A model generated the notes under the pieces. The model saw only the letters and a list, made by a program, of their open reading frames with translations, was not told where the DNA came from and made no database searches. A DNA stretch of 64,000 bases from Streptomyces longhuiensis (lineage in GTDB: Bacteria > Actinomycetota > Actinomycetes > Streptomycetales > Streptomycetaceae): positions 4,475,501-4,539,500 of the forward strand of contig NZ_CP085173.1 in NCBI RefSeq assembly GCF_020616555.1. The letters are read 5' to 3'. Numbering within the stretch: the first letter of the stretch is position 1; the number at the start of each line of letters is the position of its first letter. The position numbers were made by a program, and so were the translations under genes. Shown here piece by piece: positions 26,136-33,757 of the stretch.

Positions 26136-29135
26136 ATGGACGGTGTACCGCGAGTACCGGAGCAGCGGTACGCCGGGACCTCCAAAAGCACCGGGAGCGC
26201 TGAGCTGCCCGAGGCCACGGAGGTCCCGGCGGGCCTGCGCTTCAGTGTGCTCGGCCCGGTGCGCGCCTGGCGCGGTGACGAGCTCCTGACGACGGGCTCC
26301 CCACAGCAGCGCGCCCTGCTCGCGGCGCTCCTGCTGCGCGAGGGACGCACCGCGACCGCCGCCGAGCTGATCGACGCCCTCTGGGGCGACGAACCCCCGT
26401 CGCAGGCCCTCGCCGCCGTCCGTACGTACGCCTCCCGGCTGCGCAAGATCCTCGACCCCGGCGTCCTCGTCAGCGAGTCCGGCGGCTACGCGATCCGCTT
26501 CGTGAGCGGCGACGCGCTCGACCTGGCCGCGGCGGAGGCGCTGCGCTCCGACGCGGAGAAGGCCCGGGGCGCCGGGGACCTGTGCAAGGCACGCGAGCTG
26601 GTCAACCGGGCACTGGCCCTGTGGGACGGCGAGCCGCTCGCCAACATCCCCGGCCCGTACGCCGAGACCCAGCGCGCCCGCCTGGAGGAATGGCGCCTCG
26701 GCCTGCTCGAATCCCGCCTCGACATGGACCTGGAGCAGGGCTGCCACGCGGACGCGGTCTCCGAACTCACCGCCCTCACCGCCGCGCACCCCCTGCGCGA
26801 ACGCCTGCGCGAGCTCCTCATGCTGGCCCTCTACCGCTCCGGCCGCCAGGCCGAGGCCCTCGCCGTCTACGCCGACACGCGCCGCCTCCTCGCCGACGAA
26901 CTCGGCGTCGACCCGCGCCACGGCCTCGCCGAACTCCAGCAGCGCATCCTCCAGGCGGACCCGGCCCTCGCGGAACCGTCCACGCCGGCCACGGAACCCT
27001 CTGCGGCCCCCCTCCGCCCCGCGCAACTCCCGGCGACGGTGCCGGACTTCACGGGCCGGGCCTCGTTCGTGACCGAACTTCGGGACATCCTGGCCTCCGC
27101 GTCGTCCCCCGACGGGGAGGGCCAGGTCATGGCCGTCTCCGCGGTCGCGGGGATCGGCGGCGTGGGCAAGACGACGCTCGCCGTCCACGTGGCCCACGCC
27201 GCCCGCCCGTCCTTCCCGGACGGCCAGCTCTACGTAGACCTCCAGGGCGCGGGCCCGCGCGCGGCGGAACCGGAGACGGTCCTCGGCTCGTTCCTGCGCG
27301 CACTCGGGACGGCCGACTCGGCGATCCCCGACTCCCTGGAAGAACGATCGGCGCTCTACCGTTCCACGCTCGACGGCCGCCGCGTCCTGATCCTCCTGGA
27401 CAACGCCCGCGACGCCGCCCAGGTCCGCCCCCTGCTCCCCGGCACGGAGGGCTGCGCCGCGCTCATCACGGGCCGCGTCCGCATGGTCGACCTGGTCGGC
27501 GCGCATCTCGTGGACCTCGACGTGATGTCGCCGGAGGAAGCGCTCCAGCTCTTCACCAAGATCGTGGGCGCGGAACGGGTCGCCTCCGAGCGGGAGGCGG
27601 CCCTCGACGTGGTCGCCGCGTGCGGCTTCCTCCCTCTCGCCATCCGCATCGCGGCGTCGCGCCTGGCGGCGCGGCGCACGTGGACGGTCTCGGTCCTCGC
27701 GGCGAAGCTCGCCGACGAGCGCCGCCGCCTGGACGAACTCCAGGCGGGCGACCTCGCGGTCAAGGCGACGTTCGAACTGGGCTACGGCCAATTGGAGCCG
27801 GCCCAGGCCCGCGCCTTCCGCCTCCTGGGCCTCGCGGACGGCCCGGACATCTCCCTGGCAGCGGCGGCAGCGGTCCTGGACCTCCCGGTCGAGCCGACGG
27901 AGGACCTCCTGGAGTCCTTGGTCGACACGTCCCTCCTGGAGTCCGCGGCCCCCGGCCGCTACCGCTACCACGACTTGGTCCGCCTCTACGCGCGTGCGTG
28001 CGCGGAACGGGACGAGCTGCCTCCGGAGGAGCGAGAGGCGGCCATGTCCCGACTGCTGGACTTCTATCTGGCTACGGCGGCCAGGGTTTATGCGATTGAG
28101 CGGCCGGGGGATCGGACGGTGGATCACTTGGAAGCGACCCGCCACCCGGGCCAGGAATTCACGGACGACGGCAAGGCGCTGGACTGGCTTCACGCCGAGG
28201 CGGCTTGCATTCTGGCTTGCGTTCAGCAGTCGCTGGGGGCCGGCACACTGCGGCGGGCAGTCGATCTCCTGCTGGCTTCGAAAGACCTGGCCGAGTCCGG
28301 AGTCAGTGCACTGCGCTACGAAGTCGTTGCCATGGCTGCGCGAGACGCGGCGGCTGGCGTCAGCGAAGCGCACGCCGAGGGCCGAGCTCGTACGACGCTT
28401 GCACAAGTTCTCAGCAGGGCCGGAAGGTTCGACGAAGCCGGCGCGGAGGCCGACCAGGCCATAGCTCTTGGGCACAGGTCCGGCGACCCATGGACCAGCG
28501 GCAACGCCCCCAACGAACAGGGGATCATCGCTGCTCTCCGAAACGAGCCGACACTGAGCGAAACCCATTTGCTCACGGCGATCGAGTCGTTCCGGGCAGA
28601 TGGGAATCGTCCCGGTGAGGCCAGCGCTGTCTGCAACCTCTCTCGGGTTCTTGTCTCCATGGGCCGCACAACAGCGGCCATCGAACTGGCTCGCCAAGGT
28701 GTGACCATCTACGACGAACTGGGGCTGACTTTTCGCCTCGCCAACGCCCGGTACGCCCTGGGAATCGCCCTGAGCAACAAGGGGGAGCAAGCCGAGGCAC
28801 TGGAAGAACTCACCGAGGCGCTGAAGGTCTTCGTGGAGAACCGGCAGCGGCTGTGGGAAGGCACGACGCATTACCGCCTCGCCCAGGTACATCTCTCGGC
28901 CCATCGACCCGCGCAAGCCGCACAGCACGCGGAACAGGCCCTCGCTACCGGCTGCATAGGCGGCGAGTGGATGCGCGCCAACGTGCTGACGCTTCTTGGC
29001 CGTTCTCTCGACACCCTTGCCCAGGTCGACCGAGCGCGAGCCTGCTGGCGAGAGGCCTTGGCCATCCATGAGCTGTCGGACGCTCCCGAGGTCGTAGAGC
29101 TGCGTCAGCTTCTTACTCCGGTCGCCGCCGCCTGA
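26136..29135 (+). CDS. afsR: AfsR, pleiotropic antibiotic regulator (SARP/NB-ARC/TPR)
   Basis: 999 residues from ATG 26136, after AGGGGG; S. coelicolor AfsR is about 993 residues. Order: OmpR-type winged helix (FSVLGPVRAWRGDELL, LRKILDPG; about 30-115), bacterial transcriptional activator domain (to about 270), NB-ARC ATPase with P-loop GIGGVGKTTLAVHV near 340 and ILLDNARDAAQVRPLLPG near 425, then TPR helices to the end. The protein start MDGVPRVPEQRYAG and the following afsS gene fix the identity. Known role: AfsK phosphorylates AfsR, which then activates afsS. From about 28050 onward G/C at third positions falls visibly compared with the first two thirds. Confidence 0.93.
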   Translation: MDGVPRVPEQRYAGTSKSTGSAELPEATEVPAGLRFSVLGPVRAWRGDELLTTGSPQQRALLAALLLREGRTATAAELIDALWGDEPPSQALAAVRTYASRLRKILDPGVLVSESGGYAIRFVSGDALDLAAAEALRSDAEKARGAGDLCKARELVNRALALWDGEPLANIPGPYAETQRARLEEWRLGLLESRLDMDLEQGCHADAVSELTALTAAHPLRERLRELLMLALYRSGRQAEALAVYADTRRLLADELGVDPRHGLAELQQRILQADPALAEPSTPATEPSAAPLRPAQLPATVPDFTGRASFVTELRDILASASSPDGEGQVMAVSAVAGIGGVGKTTLAVHVAHAARPSFPDGQLYVDLQGAGPRAAEPETVLGSFLRALGTADSAIPDSLEERSALYRSTLDGRRVLILLDNARDAAQVRPLLPGTEGCAALITGRVRMVDLVGAHLVDLDVMSPEEALQLFTKIVGAERVASEREAALDVVAACGFLPLAIRIAASRLAARRTWTVSVLAAKLADERRRLDELQAGDLAVKATFELGYGQLEPAQARAFRLLGLADGPDISLAAAAAVLDLPVEPTEDLLESLVDTSLLESAAPGRYRYHDLVRLYARACAERDELPPEEREAAMSRLLDFYLATAARVYAIERPGDRTVDHLEATRHPGQEFTDDGKALDWLHAEAACILACVQQSLGAGTLRRAVDLLLASKDLAESGVSALRYEVVAMAARDAAAGVSEAHAEGRARTTLAQVLSRAGRFDEAGAEADQAIALGHRSGDPWTSGNAPNEQGIIAALRNEPTLSETHLLTAIESFRADGNRPGEASAVCNLSRVLVSMGRTTAAIELARQGVTIYDELGLTFRLANARYALGIALSNKGEQAEALEELTEALKVFVENRQRLWEGTTHYRLAQVHLSAHRPAQAAQHAEQALATGCIGGEWMRANVLTLLGRSLDTLAQVDRARACWREALAIHELSDAPEVVELRQLLTPVAAA

Positions 29136-29149
29136 CGCAATGGGCGGGC

Positions 29150-29171
29150 GTTCATCGAACGTTTATGGGCA
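29150..29171 (+). promoter_or_regulatory. AfsR/PhoP-type direct repeat upstream of afsS
   Basis: GTTCATCGAAC directly followed by GTTTATGGGCA: two 11-base units starting GTT[CT]AT. AfsR and PhoP are known to share an 11-base direct-repeat site of the GTTCANC type at the afsS promoter of S. coelicolor. The match is by eye. Confidence 0.6.
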
Positions 29172-29258
29172 GCTGCGACTCTCGATTCATCGATCCGTCG
29201 CGTCGGGGGGCAGACGGATTGTCACGGGCCTCACAGATAGGGTGAGCGGCCCCGGAAT

Positions 29259-29296
29259 GCCCGTTCGGCGACCCACGGGGGAGTTGCCGAACGGGC
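29259..29296 (+). promoter_or_regulatory. Hairpin in the afsS upstream region
   Basis: GCCCGTTCGGC and GCCGAACGGGC form a perfect 11-base stem with a 16-base loop, followed by GTTTCCC, 43 bases before the afsS start. It could terminate afsR mRNA or act as an attenuator in the afsS leader. Confidence 0.6.
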
Positions 29297-29339
29297 GTTT
29301 CCCACCCAGCACACCGTCAATCCATGGGAGTTCGCGAGT

Positions 29340-29513
29340 ATGAGCGACGCCAAGAAGAAGAGCGAAGAGATCACCACTCAGGACAGCCACATGCCCGCGC
29401 CGCCGAGCGACGGCAAGGTGACCACCCAGGACAGCCACATGCCCGCGCCGCCGAGCGACGACGCGATAGTCACCCTGGACAGCCACATGCCGGCGCCGCC
29501 CAAGGACGCCTAA
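29340..29513 (+). CDS. afsS: AfsS, small activator with three sequence repeats
   Basis: 57 residues, too short for routine gene calling, ATG nine bases after GGGAG. The core T-T-Q-D-S-H-M-P-A-P-P-S-D occurs three times at an exact 16-residue period (residues 12-24, 28-40, 44-56; the last has T-L-D and K-D). AfsS (AfsR2, also called sigma-like protein) of S. coelicolor is 63 residues with the same repeats. It is the target of AfsR and stimulates actinorhodin and undecylprodigiosin synthesis there. Its position directly after afsR, with a GTT-type direct repeat between, supports the same circuit. Its biochemical action is unknown. Confidence 0.93.
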   Translation: MSDAKKKSEEITTQDSHMPAPPSDGKVTTQDSHMPAPPSDDAIVTLDSHMPAPPKDA

Positions 29514-29533
29514 GACTTTCTTCCCGACGGGGA

Positions 29534-29572
29534 TCGGCCGCGGCGGCGCGGAGGGGGAGCCGTCGCGGCCGA
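29534..29572 (+). terminator. Hairpin after afsS
   Basis: TCGGCCGCGGCGG (29534-29546) pairs with CCGTCGCGGCCGA (29560-29572) with one wobble. No T-run. It begins 21 bases after the afsS stop. Confidence 0.65.
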
Positions 29573-29671
29573 GTCGTGTCCGGGCGAGGCGACTCGCTCA
29601 GGCCGGATCCTCGTCACCGCTGCGTGGTCGTTGGCGCCGCAGCAGCCACATGCCCTAATGCGGCACCCTCT

Positions 29672-29706
29672 CGATGGGGCCGGGCTCACCGAGCTCGGCC
29701 CCATCG
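29672..29706 (-). terminator. Terminator for the DUF3626 gene
   Basis: CGATGGGGCCGGGCTC and GAGCTCGGCCCCATCG form a 16-base stem with one mismatch and a three-base loop, 14 bases past the stop of the minus-strand DUF3626 gene. It may also stop transcripts coming from afsS. Confidence 0.75.
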
Positions 29707-29719
29707 TCGTGCCCGCGTC

Positions 29720-30568
29720 CTAAGCGCGGGGCGCCCCGAAGCGGGCCAGGTAGTGCCACACCTTCTTGACCGACTGCGGGTCATGGCAGCCGCCGCGCGC
29801 CGCGTCTCCGATGATTCGGGGATCGAGCGTGCCGCCCACGGCGATCCGCGCGGCCAGGTCGACGTACTCCTGGCCCCGGTAGTCCGGGTGACGGCGGAGT
29901 TCCTCGACCCCGAGGCGGAAGCCGCCGTGCCACTCCACCGGGCAGCCGAGGCGCAGCGCCGCGGCCTCGACCGGGGAGTCGCGGTAGCACGGGTCCAGGA
30001 CCACCGCCTCCACATGGCAGTTCAGCCGGACCGGTCCATGCACCTGCGCCTCGATGTAGTCGTCGAGGTCGTCCCGACTGTCCGTGTCGGCCAGAGCGAG
30101 GTCGATGAGCCCCATGCGATCGGCGACACCGAAATCCGAGGGCTCAAGGAAACTGTCCGGGTAGCAGAACGTCGTCCGCGCCACCGTCCGCGCAGTCAGC
30201 CGGAAGTGAGCCGAACCGAACCGCGGCGCCCCGCCGACCGCCTTACGCCGGAAGTTCAACGCCCCGTACACCGGCCTCTCGTGAGCAGGCGCCTCGTCAT
30301 AAGAACCGTCGAAGATCCGGCTCTCCCAGCGCCACCGGTCCCCGCCGGGATGCGCGGTCAGGCCGCCGTTGCTCGTGCCCGTCACGAACTGCGAGCGGTA
30401 GACGCCGTCGTCCGCCAGAGCGTCCAGGATCGGCTTGCCGTGAAGCAGGCGGTCCGGGTGGAAGTTGAGCGTCACCCGCAGCGACGGGTCCACCGGCGGG
30501 CCCGACGCCACTGACGCCACATGCCGAAGGGCCCGTTCCTGCGGTGTCCGGGCGGCGTCGGTACTCAT
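29720..30568 (-). CDS. DUF3626 family protein
   Basis: 282 residues, started at ATG 30568 (MSTDAARTPQERAL). The sequence LRVTLNFHPDRL, YRSQFVTGTSNGGLTA and YGALNFRRKAVGGAPRFGSAHFRL is characteristic of DUF3626, a family of uncharacterised enzymes in actinobacteria and some proteobacteria, sometimes compared to ADP-ribosyltransferase-like folds (I cannot confirm this). The T-G-T-S-N-G-G and G-S-A-H-F motifs look like ligand-binding loops. No signal peptide. The gene stands alone between two terminator-like hairpins and a convergent small gene. Confidence 0.78.
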   Translation of the reverse strand: MSTDAARTPQERALRHVASVASGPPVDPSLRVTLNFHPDRLLHGKPILDALADDGVYRSQFVTGTSNGGLTAHPGGDRWRWESRIFDGSYDEAPAHERPVYGALNFRRKAVGGAPRFGSAHFRLTARTVARTTFCYPDSFLEPSDFGVADRMGLIDLALADTDSRDDLDDYIEAQVHGPVRLNCHVEAVVLDPCYRDSPVEAAALRLGCPVEWHGGFRLGVEELRRHPDYRGQEYVDLAARIAVGGTLDPRIIGDAARGGCHDPQSVKKVWHYLARFGAPRA

Positions 30569-30591
30569 CCGGGCAGTGTTCCCCAAGCCGA

Positions 30592-30840
30592 TCAACCGAC
30601 GCACACGGATTCCGTCGCGCCGCAGTAGCGGTAGTGGCGGTAGTAGGGCCGGGTCAGCGGCTCGTCGCTCACGTCGACCCGGTAGTCCGCCGCCGCCTCA
30701 CGGGCGTACGGGCTACGGGGCCGCACACGCGGGGCCTGCGGCGCGACCGGCCCCGGCTCCGTCACCGTGAAGGCCCGGCGCCGGGTGCCCCCGCCCGGCA
30801 GCAGCCACGCAAGCACCCACCCGAGCAGCGCCGTCAGCAC
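30592..30840 (-). CDS. Small membrane-anchored protein, unknown
   Basis: 82 residues from GTG 30840, whose G is also the last base of the upstream TAG stop; GAGGAG lies just upstream inside the previous gene. One hydrophobic N-terminal segment (LTALLGWVLAWLL) is followed by a basic, Pro-rich tail ending YYRHYRYCGATESVCVG with two cysteines. The tight coupling to the ATPase gene argues it is real. Role unknown; it could anchor or modulate the ATPase. Confidence 0.6.
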   Translation of the reverse strand: MLTALLGWVLAWLLPGGGTRRRAFTVTEPGPVAPQAPRVRPRSPYAREAAADYRVDVSDEPLTRPYYRHYRYCGATESVCVG

Positions 30841-31259
30841 TACTCCTCCCCCGCCTCGACCTCGCACCACACCGTCTTCGACGCCGCGCCCTGTTCCACG
30901 CCCCATCGCCGCGCCACCGCGTCGAGCAGCACGAGGCCCCGCCCGGACTCGTCATCCCCCGTCGCGTGCAGCAGTACGGGGAGCACGCGTGGGTCGGGGT
31001 CCGTGACCTCGACCCGGATCCCGCCGCCCTCCACCCGCACCACCCGCACACGTACCGGCGTCCCCTCCCCCACATGCCGGATCACATTCCCCAGCAACTC
31101 ACTCACACAGAGCTGCACTTCGGAGCAGGCCGCACCCAAGTACCCCCGCACCGCCCTGCGCAGCTCGGGCACGGCCTTCGGAACGGCGAGCAGTTCGACG
31201 GCCAGTTCGGGCGGGCTCACTACCTCCGCGCCGGCAGCGGTGGGGGTTTGGTGGTGCAT
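30840..31259 (-). CDS. RsbW-like ATP-binding protein (HATPase_c_2, putative anti-sigma factor)
   Basis: 139 residues. GHKL ATPase signatures are VSELLGNVIRHVGEGTPVRV (N box, residues 52-71), EVTDPDP (G1-like) and GRGLVLLDAVARRWGV (G2). In Streptomyces these stand-alone domains typically lie divergent to a WhiJ-like XRE regulator and a DUF397 gene, as here, forming the abaA/whiJ-type locus. They may act as serine kinases or anti-sigma factors. The gene overlaps the small membrane-protein gene by one base. Confidence 0.85.
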   Translation of the reverse strand: MHHQTPTAAGAEVVSPPELAVELLAVPKAVPELRRAVRGYLGAACSEVQLCVSELLGNVIRHVGEGTPVRVRVVRVEGGGIRVEVTDPDPRVLPVLLHATGDDESGRGLVLLDAVARRWGVEQGAASKTVWCEVEAGEE

Positions 31260-31397
31260 GCGTACGCCTTCCCGTCGAGTGCACTCCGTGATGAATCAGT
31301 CACACAGTGGCGGCGGGCGGCGTACCGTAAAAGGGTTTGGGTTCCCGGACCCGAACTGTGGAACTGGGCCCGGCAGTTGTGGAATCGGCGGTAGCGC

Positions 31398-32252
31398 ATG
31401 GTGCGACGCAAGGACATCGACGGCCCGGAGAGCGTCCCCTGCTTCTACGGCAAGGAGCTGCGGTGGAAACGGGAGGCGGCCGGGCTCACGCTCCAACAGC
31501 TCGTGGAGGGCAGCTTCTACGGCCAGAGCCACCTCAGCGAGATCGAACGCGGCGAACGCCGCATGCCGCGCGACCTCGCCGAACACGTAGATCGGGCCCT
31601 TGAGACCGACGGCTTCTTCGGGCGGCGCTGCGAGGAGGTGCGCAAGGCCCGACGGGCGGGCCACGCCAGTTATTTCGAGAAGGTCCTGGAGGCGGAGAAG
31701 CACGCGGAGGCCATCGAGGAGTGGTGCCCGACTCTCATCCCGGGCCTCCTGCAGACCGGGGCCTACGCCCGTGCCGTCGTACGGGCAACGCATCCTCTCG
31801 AACCCCAGGAGAGGACCGACGCCAAGGTGAACGCCCGCCTGGCGCGGGCCCGCCTCTTCGACGACGACCACTCGACGCCCGAGTACTGGGCGGTCCTTCA
31901 CGAGTCGCTACTACGGCTGCCCATCCTCCCGCCCGAGGAAATGGCCGAACAACTTGACCGTATCGCCGCGTTGGCGAACCGGCACCGGATCACTCCACAG
32001 ATCCTTCCGTGGAATTGCGGGGCGCATCCGCTGATGCTCGGCGCCATCACGGTCTTGGCCTTCCCTGACGCCCCACCGCTGGTCTACACGGAGTCGCCGT
32101 ACAGCGGTGACACCCTCGACGATCCGGCCCTCGTGAAGCAATACCGCAAGGCATACGATCGGCTCAGGGCCGCCGCTCTGCCGCCGGAGGCGTCCCTCGC
32201 CCTGATCGAGGAAGCGGCTGAGGACTACCGAAATGGCAAGCAACGACTTTGA
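31398..32252 (+). CDS. WhiJ-like XRE family regulator (DUF5753)
   Basis: 284 residues. Helix-turn-helix at about 17-75 (ELRWKREAAGLTLQQLVEGSFYGQ, HLSEIERGERRMP), then the DUF5753 domain with ASYFEKVLEAEKHAEAIEEW, IPGLLQTGAYARAVV, LARARLF and WNCGAHPLMLG. It forms a unit with the overlapping DUF397 gene and the divergent ATPase. Such loci control development and secondary metabolism through mutual antagonism of the three products. Paralogue of the regulator at 1.9 kb, but only moderately similar. Confidence 0.9.
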   Translation: MVRRKDIDGPESVPCFYGKELRWKREAAGLTLQQLVEGSFYGQSHLSEIERGERRMPRDLAEHVDRALETDGFFGRRCEEVRKARRAGHASYFEKVLEAEKHAEAIEEWCPTLIPGLLQTGAYARAVVRATHPLEPQERTDAKVNARLARARLFDDDHSTPEYWAVLHESLLRLPILPPEEMAEQLDRIAALANRHRITPQILPWNCGAHPLMLGAITVLAFPDAPPLVYTESPYSGDTLDDPALVKQYRKAYDRLRAAALPPEASLALIEEAAEDYRNGKQRL

Positions 32253-32442
32253 CTTGAGCGGCGCGCGCTGGAGAAAGAGCAGCTACAGCAACGGTGACGG
32301 CGGGAACTGCGTCGAGGTAGCCCAAGGCCACCCCGCCCTCGTCCCCGTCCGGGACTCGAAGACCGCCCGCTCCGGCGGCCCCGTCCTCCTCTTCCGCACC
32401 CCCGCCTGGGCAGCCTTCGTAGCAACCCTGAAGCGCCCCTGA
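32233..32442 (+). CDS. DUF397 protein, partner of the second WhiJ-like regulator
   Basis: 69 residues; its start lies 20 bases inside the end of the XRE gene, so expression is coupled. MASNDFDLSGARWRKSSYSN, NCVEV, VPVRDSK and the final FVATLKRP match the family. The paralogue at 3.04 kb has a slightly different N-terminus. Confidence 0.9.
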   Translation: MASNDFDLSGARWRKSSYSNGDGGNCVEVAQGHPALVPVRDSKTARSGGPVLLFRTPAWAAFVATLKRP

Positions 32443-32575
32443 GCGAGCCACACAGCCGGGCAGCCGGGCAGCCAAACCCGGACTTTGGCGGATTCGGGCA
32501 CCCGCCCCCCGCTCACACCCCCGCAAACACGGGCCCCGCCCGCACCCACCCCCGCCCGAACCCGCCAATCCCCCG

Positions 32576-32584
32576 TTGTCCACA
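32576..32584. promoter_or_regulatory. Isolated DnaA-box match
   Basis: TTGTCCACA is an exact match to the Streptomyces DnaA box, 40 bases upstream of the AbiEi/DUF559 gene. A single box cannot be an origin; it may be incidental or a titration/regulatory site. Confidence 0.4.
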
Positions 32585-32624
32585 GGGCTCAGCGCGGATC
32601 CGGTCGACCCGACAGAGTTGGGGC

Positions 32625-33596
32625 GTGAGCCCGGACCTGCACGCCCTCGCCGCCGACCACGGCGTCCTCCTCACCGCGCGCGCCCTCGACGCCGGATGGC
32701 CTCCGCGGTGCCTGACCCGCGCGTTGCGTGCGGAGGGGTGGACCCGGATCCGGGCCGGCGCCTGGGCCGCACCCGGACGCCGCGTGGACCTCCGTACACG
32801 CCTCCTCGCCGCCCAGCTCCTCACCCCACGCCTCGTCGTCAGTCATCGTTCCGCCGCCGCGCTCTGGCGGATCGAGCAGCTCACGTCACCCGGCGCCGGG
32901 CCGCTGGAGTTCACCGACCCCGAGTCCTCCAGCGGAACGGGCAGCGGATTACGCGTCTACCGGACCGCCACCCTCACCCGCCGCGAGACCGTCTCCCACT
33001 GGGGTCTACGGCTGACGGACGTCTCCCGTACCCTCGCCGACCTCCTACGGACCAGGCCCAGGGACGACGCCCTCGTCGCCCTCGATTCCGCGCTCTCCCG
33101 CCGCACCGTGGACGGCGTACGCCGTGCGCCCCTGACCCGCCTCGCCGCCGTCGCCACCGCGCTCGACGCACCTGTCCAAGGCGCCGCCAAAGCCCGCAAG
33201 CGGCTCCTGCTCGCCGACCCCCGCTCCGGCTCCCCCGTAGAAACCCTCGCCCGCCTCCACATGCACGACGCCGGACTGCACCCGGAAAGCCAGGCCGAGG
33301 TCATCACCCCCACCGGCGGTCGCCGCTACCCGGACTTCCTCTTCCGGGCGGAGGGACTCGCCGTCGAGATCGAGGGCTACGCCTACCACGGCAGCCGGGC
33401 CGACCACCGCCGTGACGTCGCCCGCTTCAACGAACTCCTCGCATGCCCGGAGATCCGCGCACTCCTCCGCCACACCGCGGAGGACGTCCTCCATCGCCCC
33501 TCGCACGTCATCGACCAGATCCGCGCCGCCCTCCTGCGGCTACGAACCCGCGAGCTGCCTGGGACCTCTGCACCCTCCCCGCCCAGAAGCCGCTGA
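32625..33596 (+). CDS. AbiEi-like winged-helix plus DUF559 endonuclease-fold protein
   Basis: 323 residues from GTG 32625. Residues 1-60 resemble the AbiEi antitoxin winged helix (LAADHGVLLTARALDAGWPPRCLTRALRAEGWTRIRAGAWA). Residues 70-150 contain VSHRSAAALWRI and LTDVSRTLADLLRT, also typical. The C-terminal part has YPDFLFRAEGLAVEIEGYAYH followed by RRDVARFNELL, the D-(x9-11)-E-x-x of the Vsr/DUF559 PD-(D/E)XK nuclease fold. No AbiEii-type toxin gene is adjacent. It could be an orphan antitoxin-nuclease fusion used in defence or DNA repair; the function is not established. Confidence 0.78.
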   Translation: MSPDLHALAADHGVLLTARALDAGWPPRCLTRALRAEGWTRIRAGAWAAPGRRVDLRTRLLAAQLLTPRLVVSHRSAAALWRIEQLTSPGAGPLEFTDPESSSGTGSGLRVYRTATLTRRETVSHWGLRLTDVSRTLADLLRTRPRDDALVALDSALSRRTVDGVRRAPLTRLAAVATALDAPVQGAAKARKRLLLADPRSGSPVETLARLHMHDAGLHPESQAEVITPTGGRRYPDFLFRAEGLAVEIEGYAYHGSRADHRRDVARFNELLACPEIRALLRHTAEDVLHRPSHVIDQIRAALLRLRTRELPGTSAPSPPRSR

Positions 33597-33757
33597 ACAC
33601 CCTGCGTAGCCACGCGAGCCGGACGTGCGGCGGAGACGGCTCAGCGCTCAGGGAGGATCAGGATGACCACACAGCACACCGAGACACCGAGCCTGCGGGA
33701 CCCCTTGTCCCGTTGTCCCGCGTCATCGGGGACGCCACGCCCCTGCCCCCGACCGCG

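Noticed and set aside
24720..29069. A 1449-codon open frame on the minus strand through afsR
   Set aside because: Only its last 416 codons (from 25970) are the amidohydrolase. The rest is the high-GC antisense shadow of afsR, with no family features or ribosome site.
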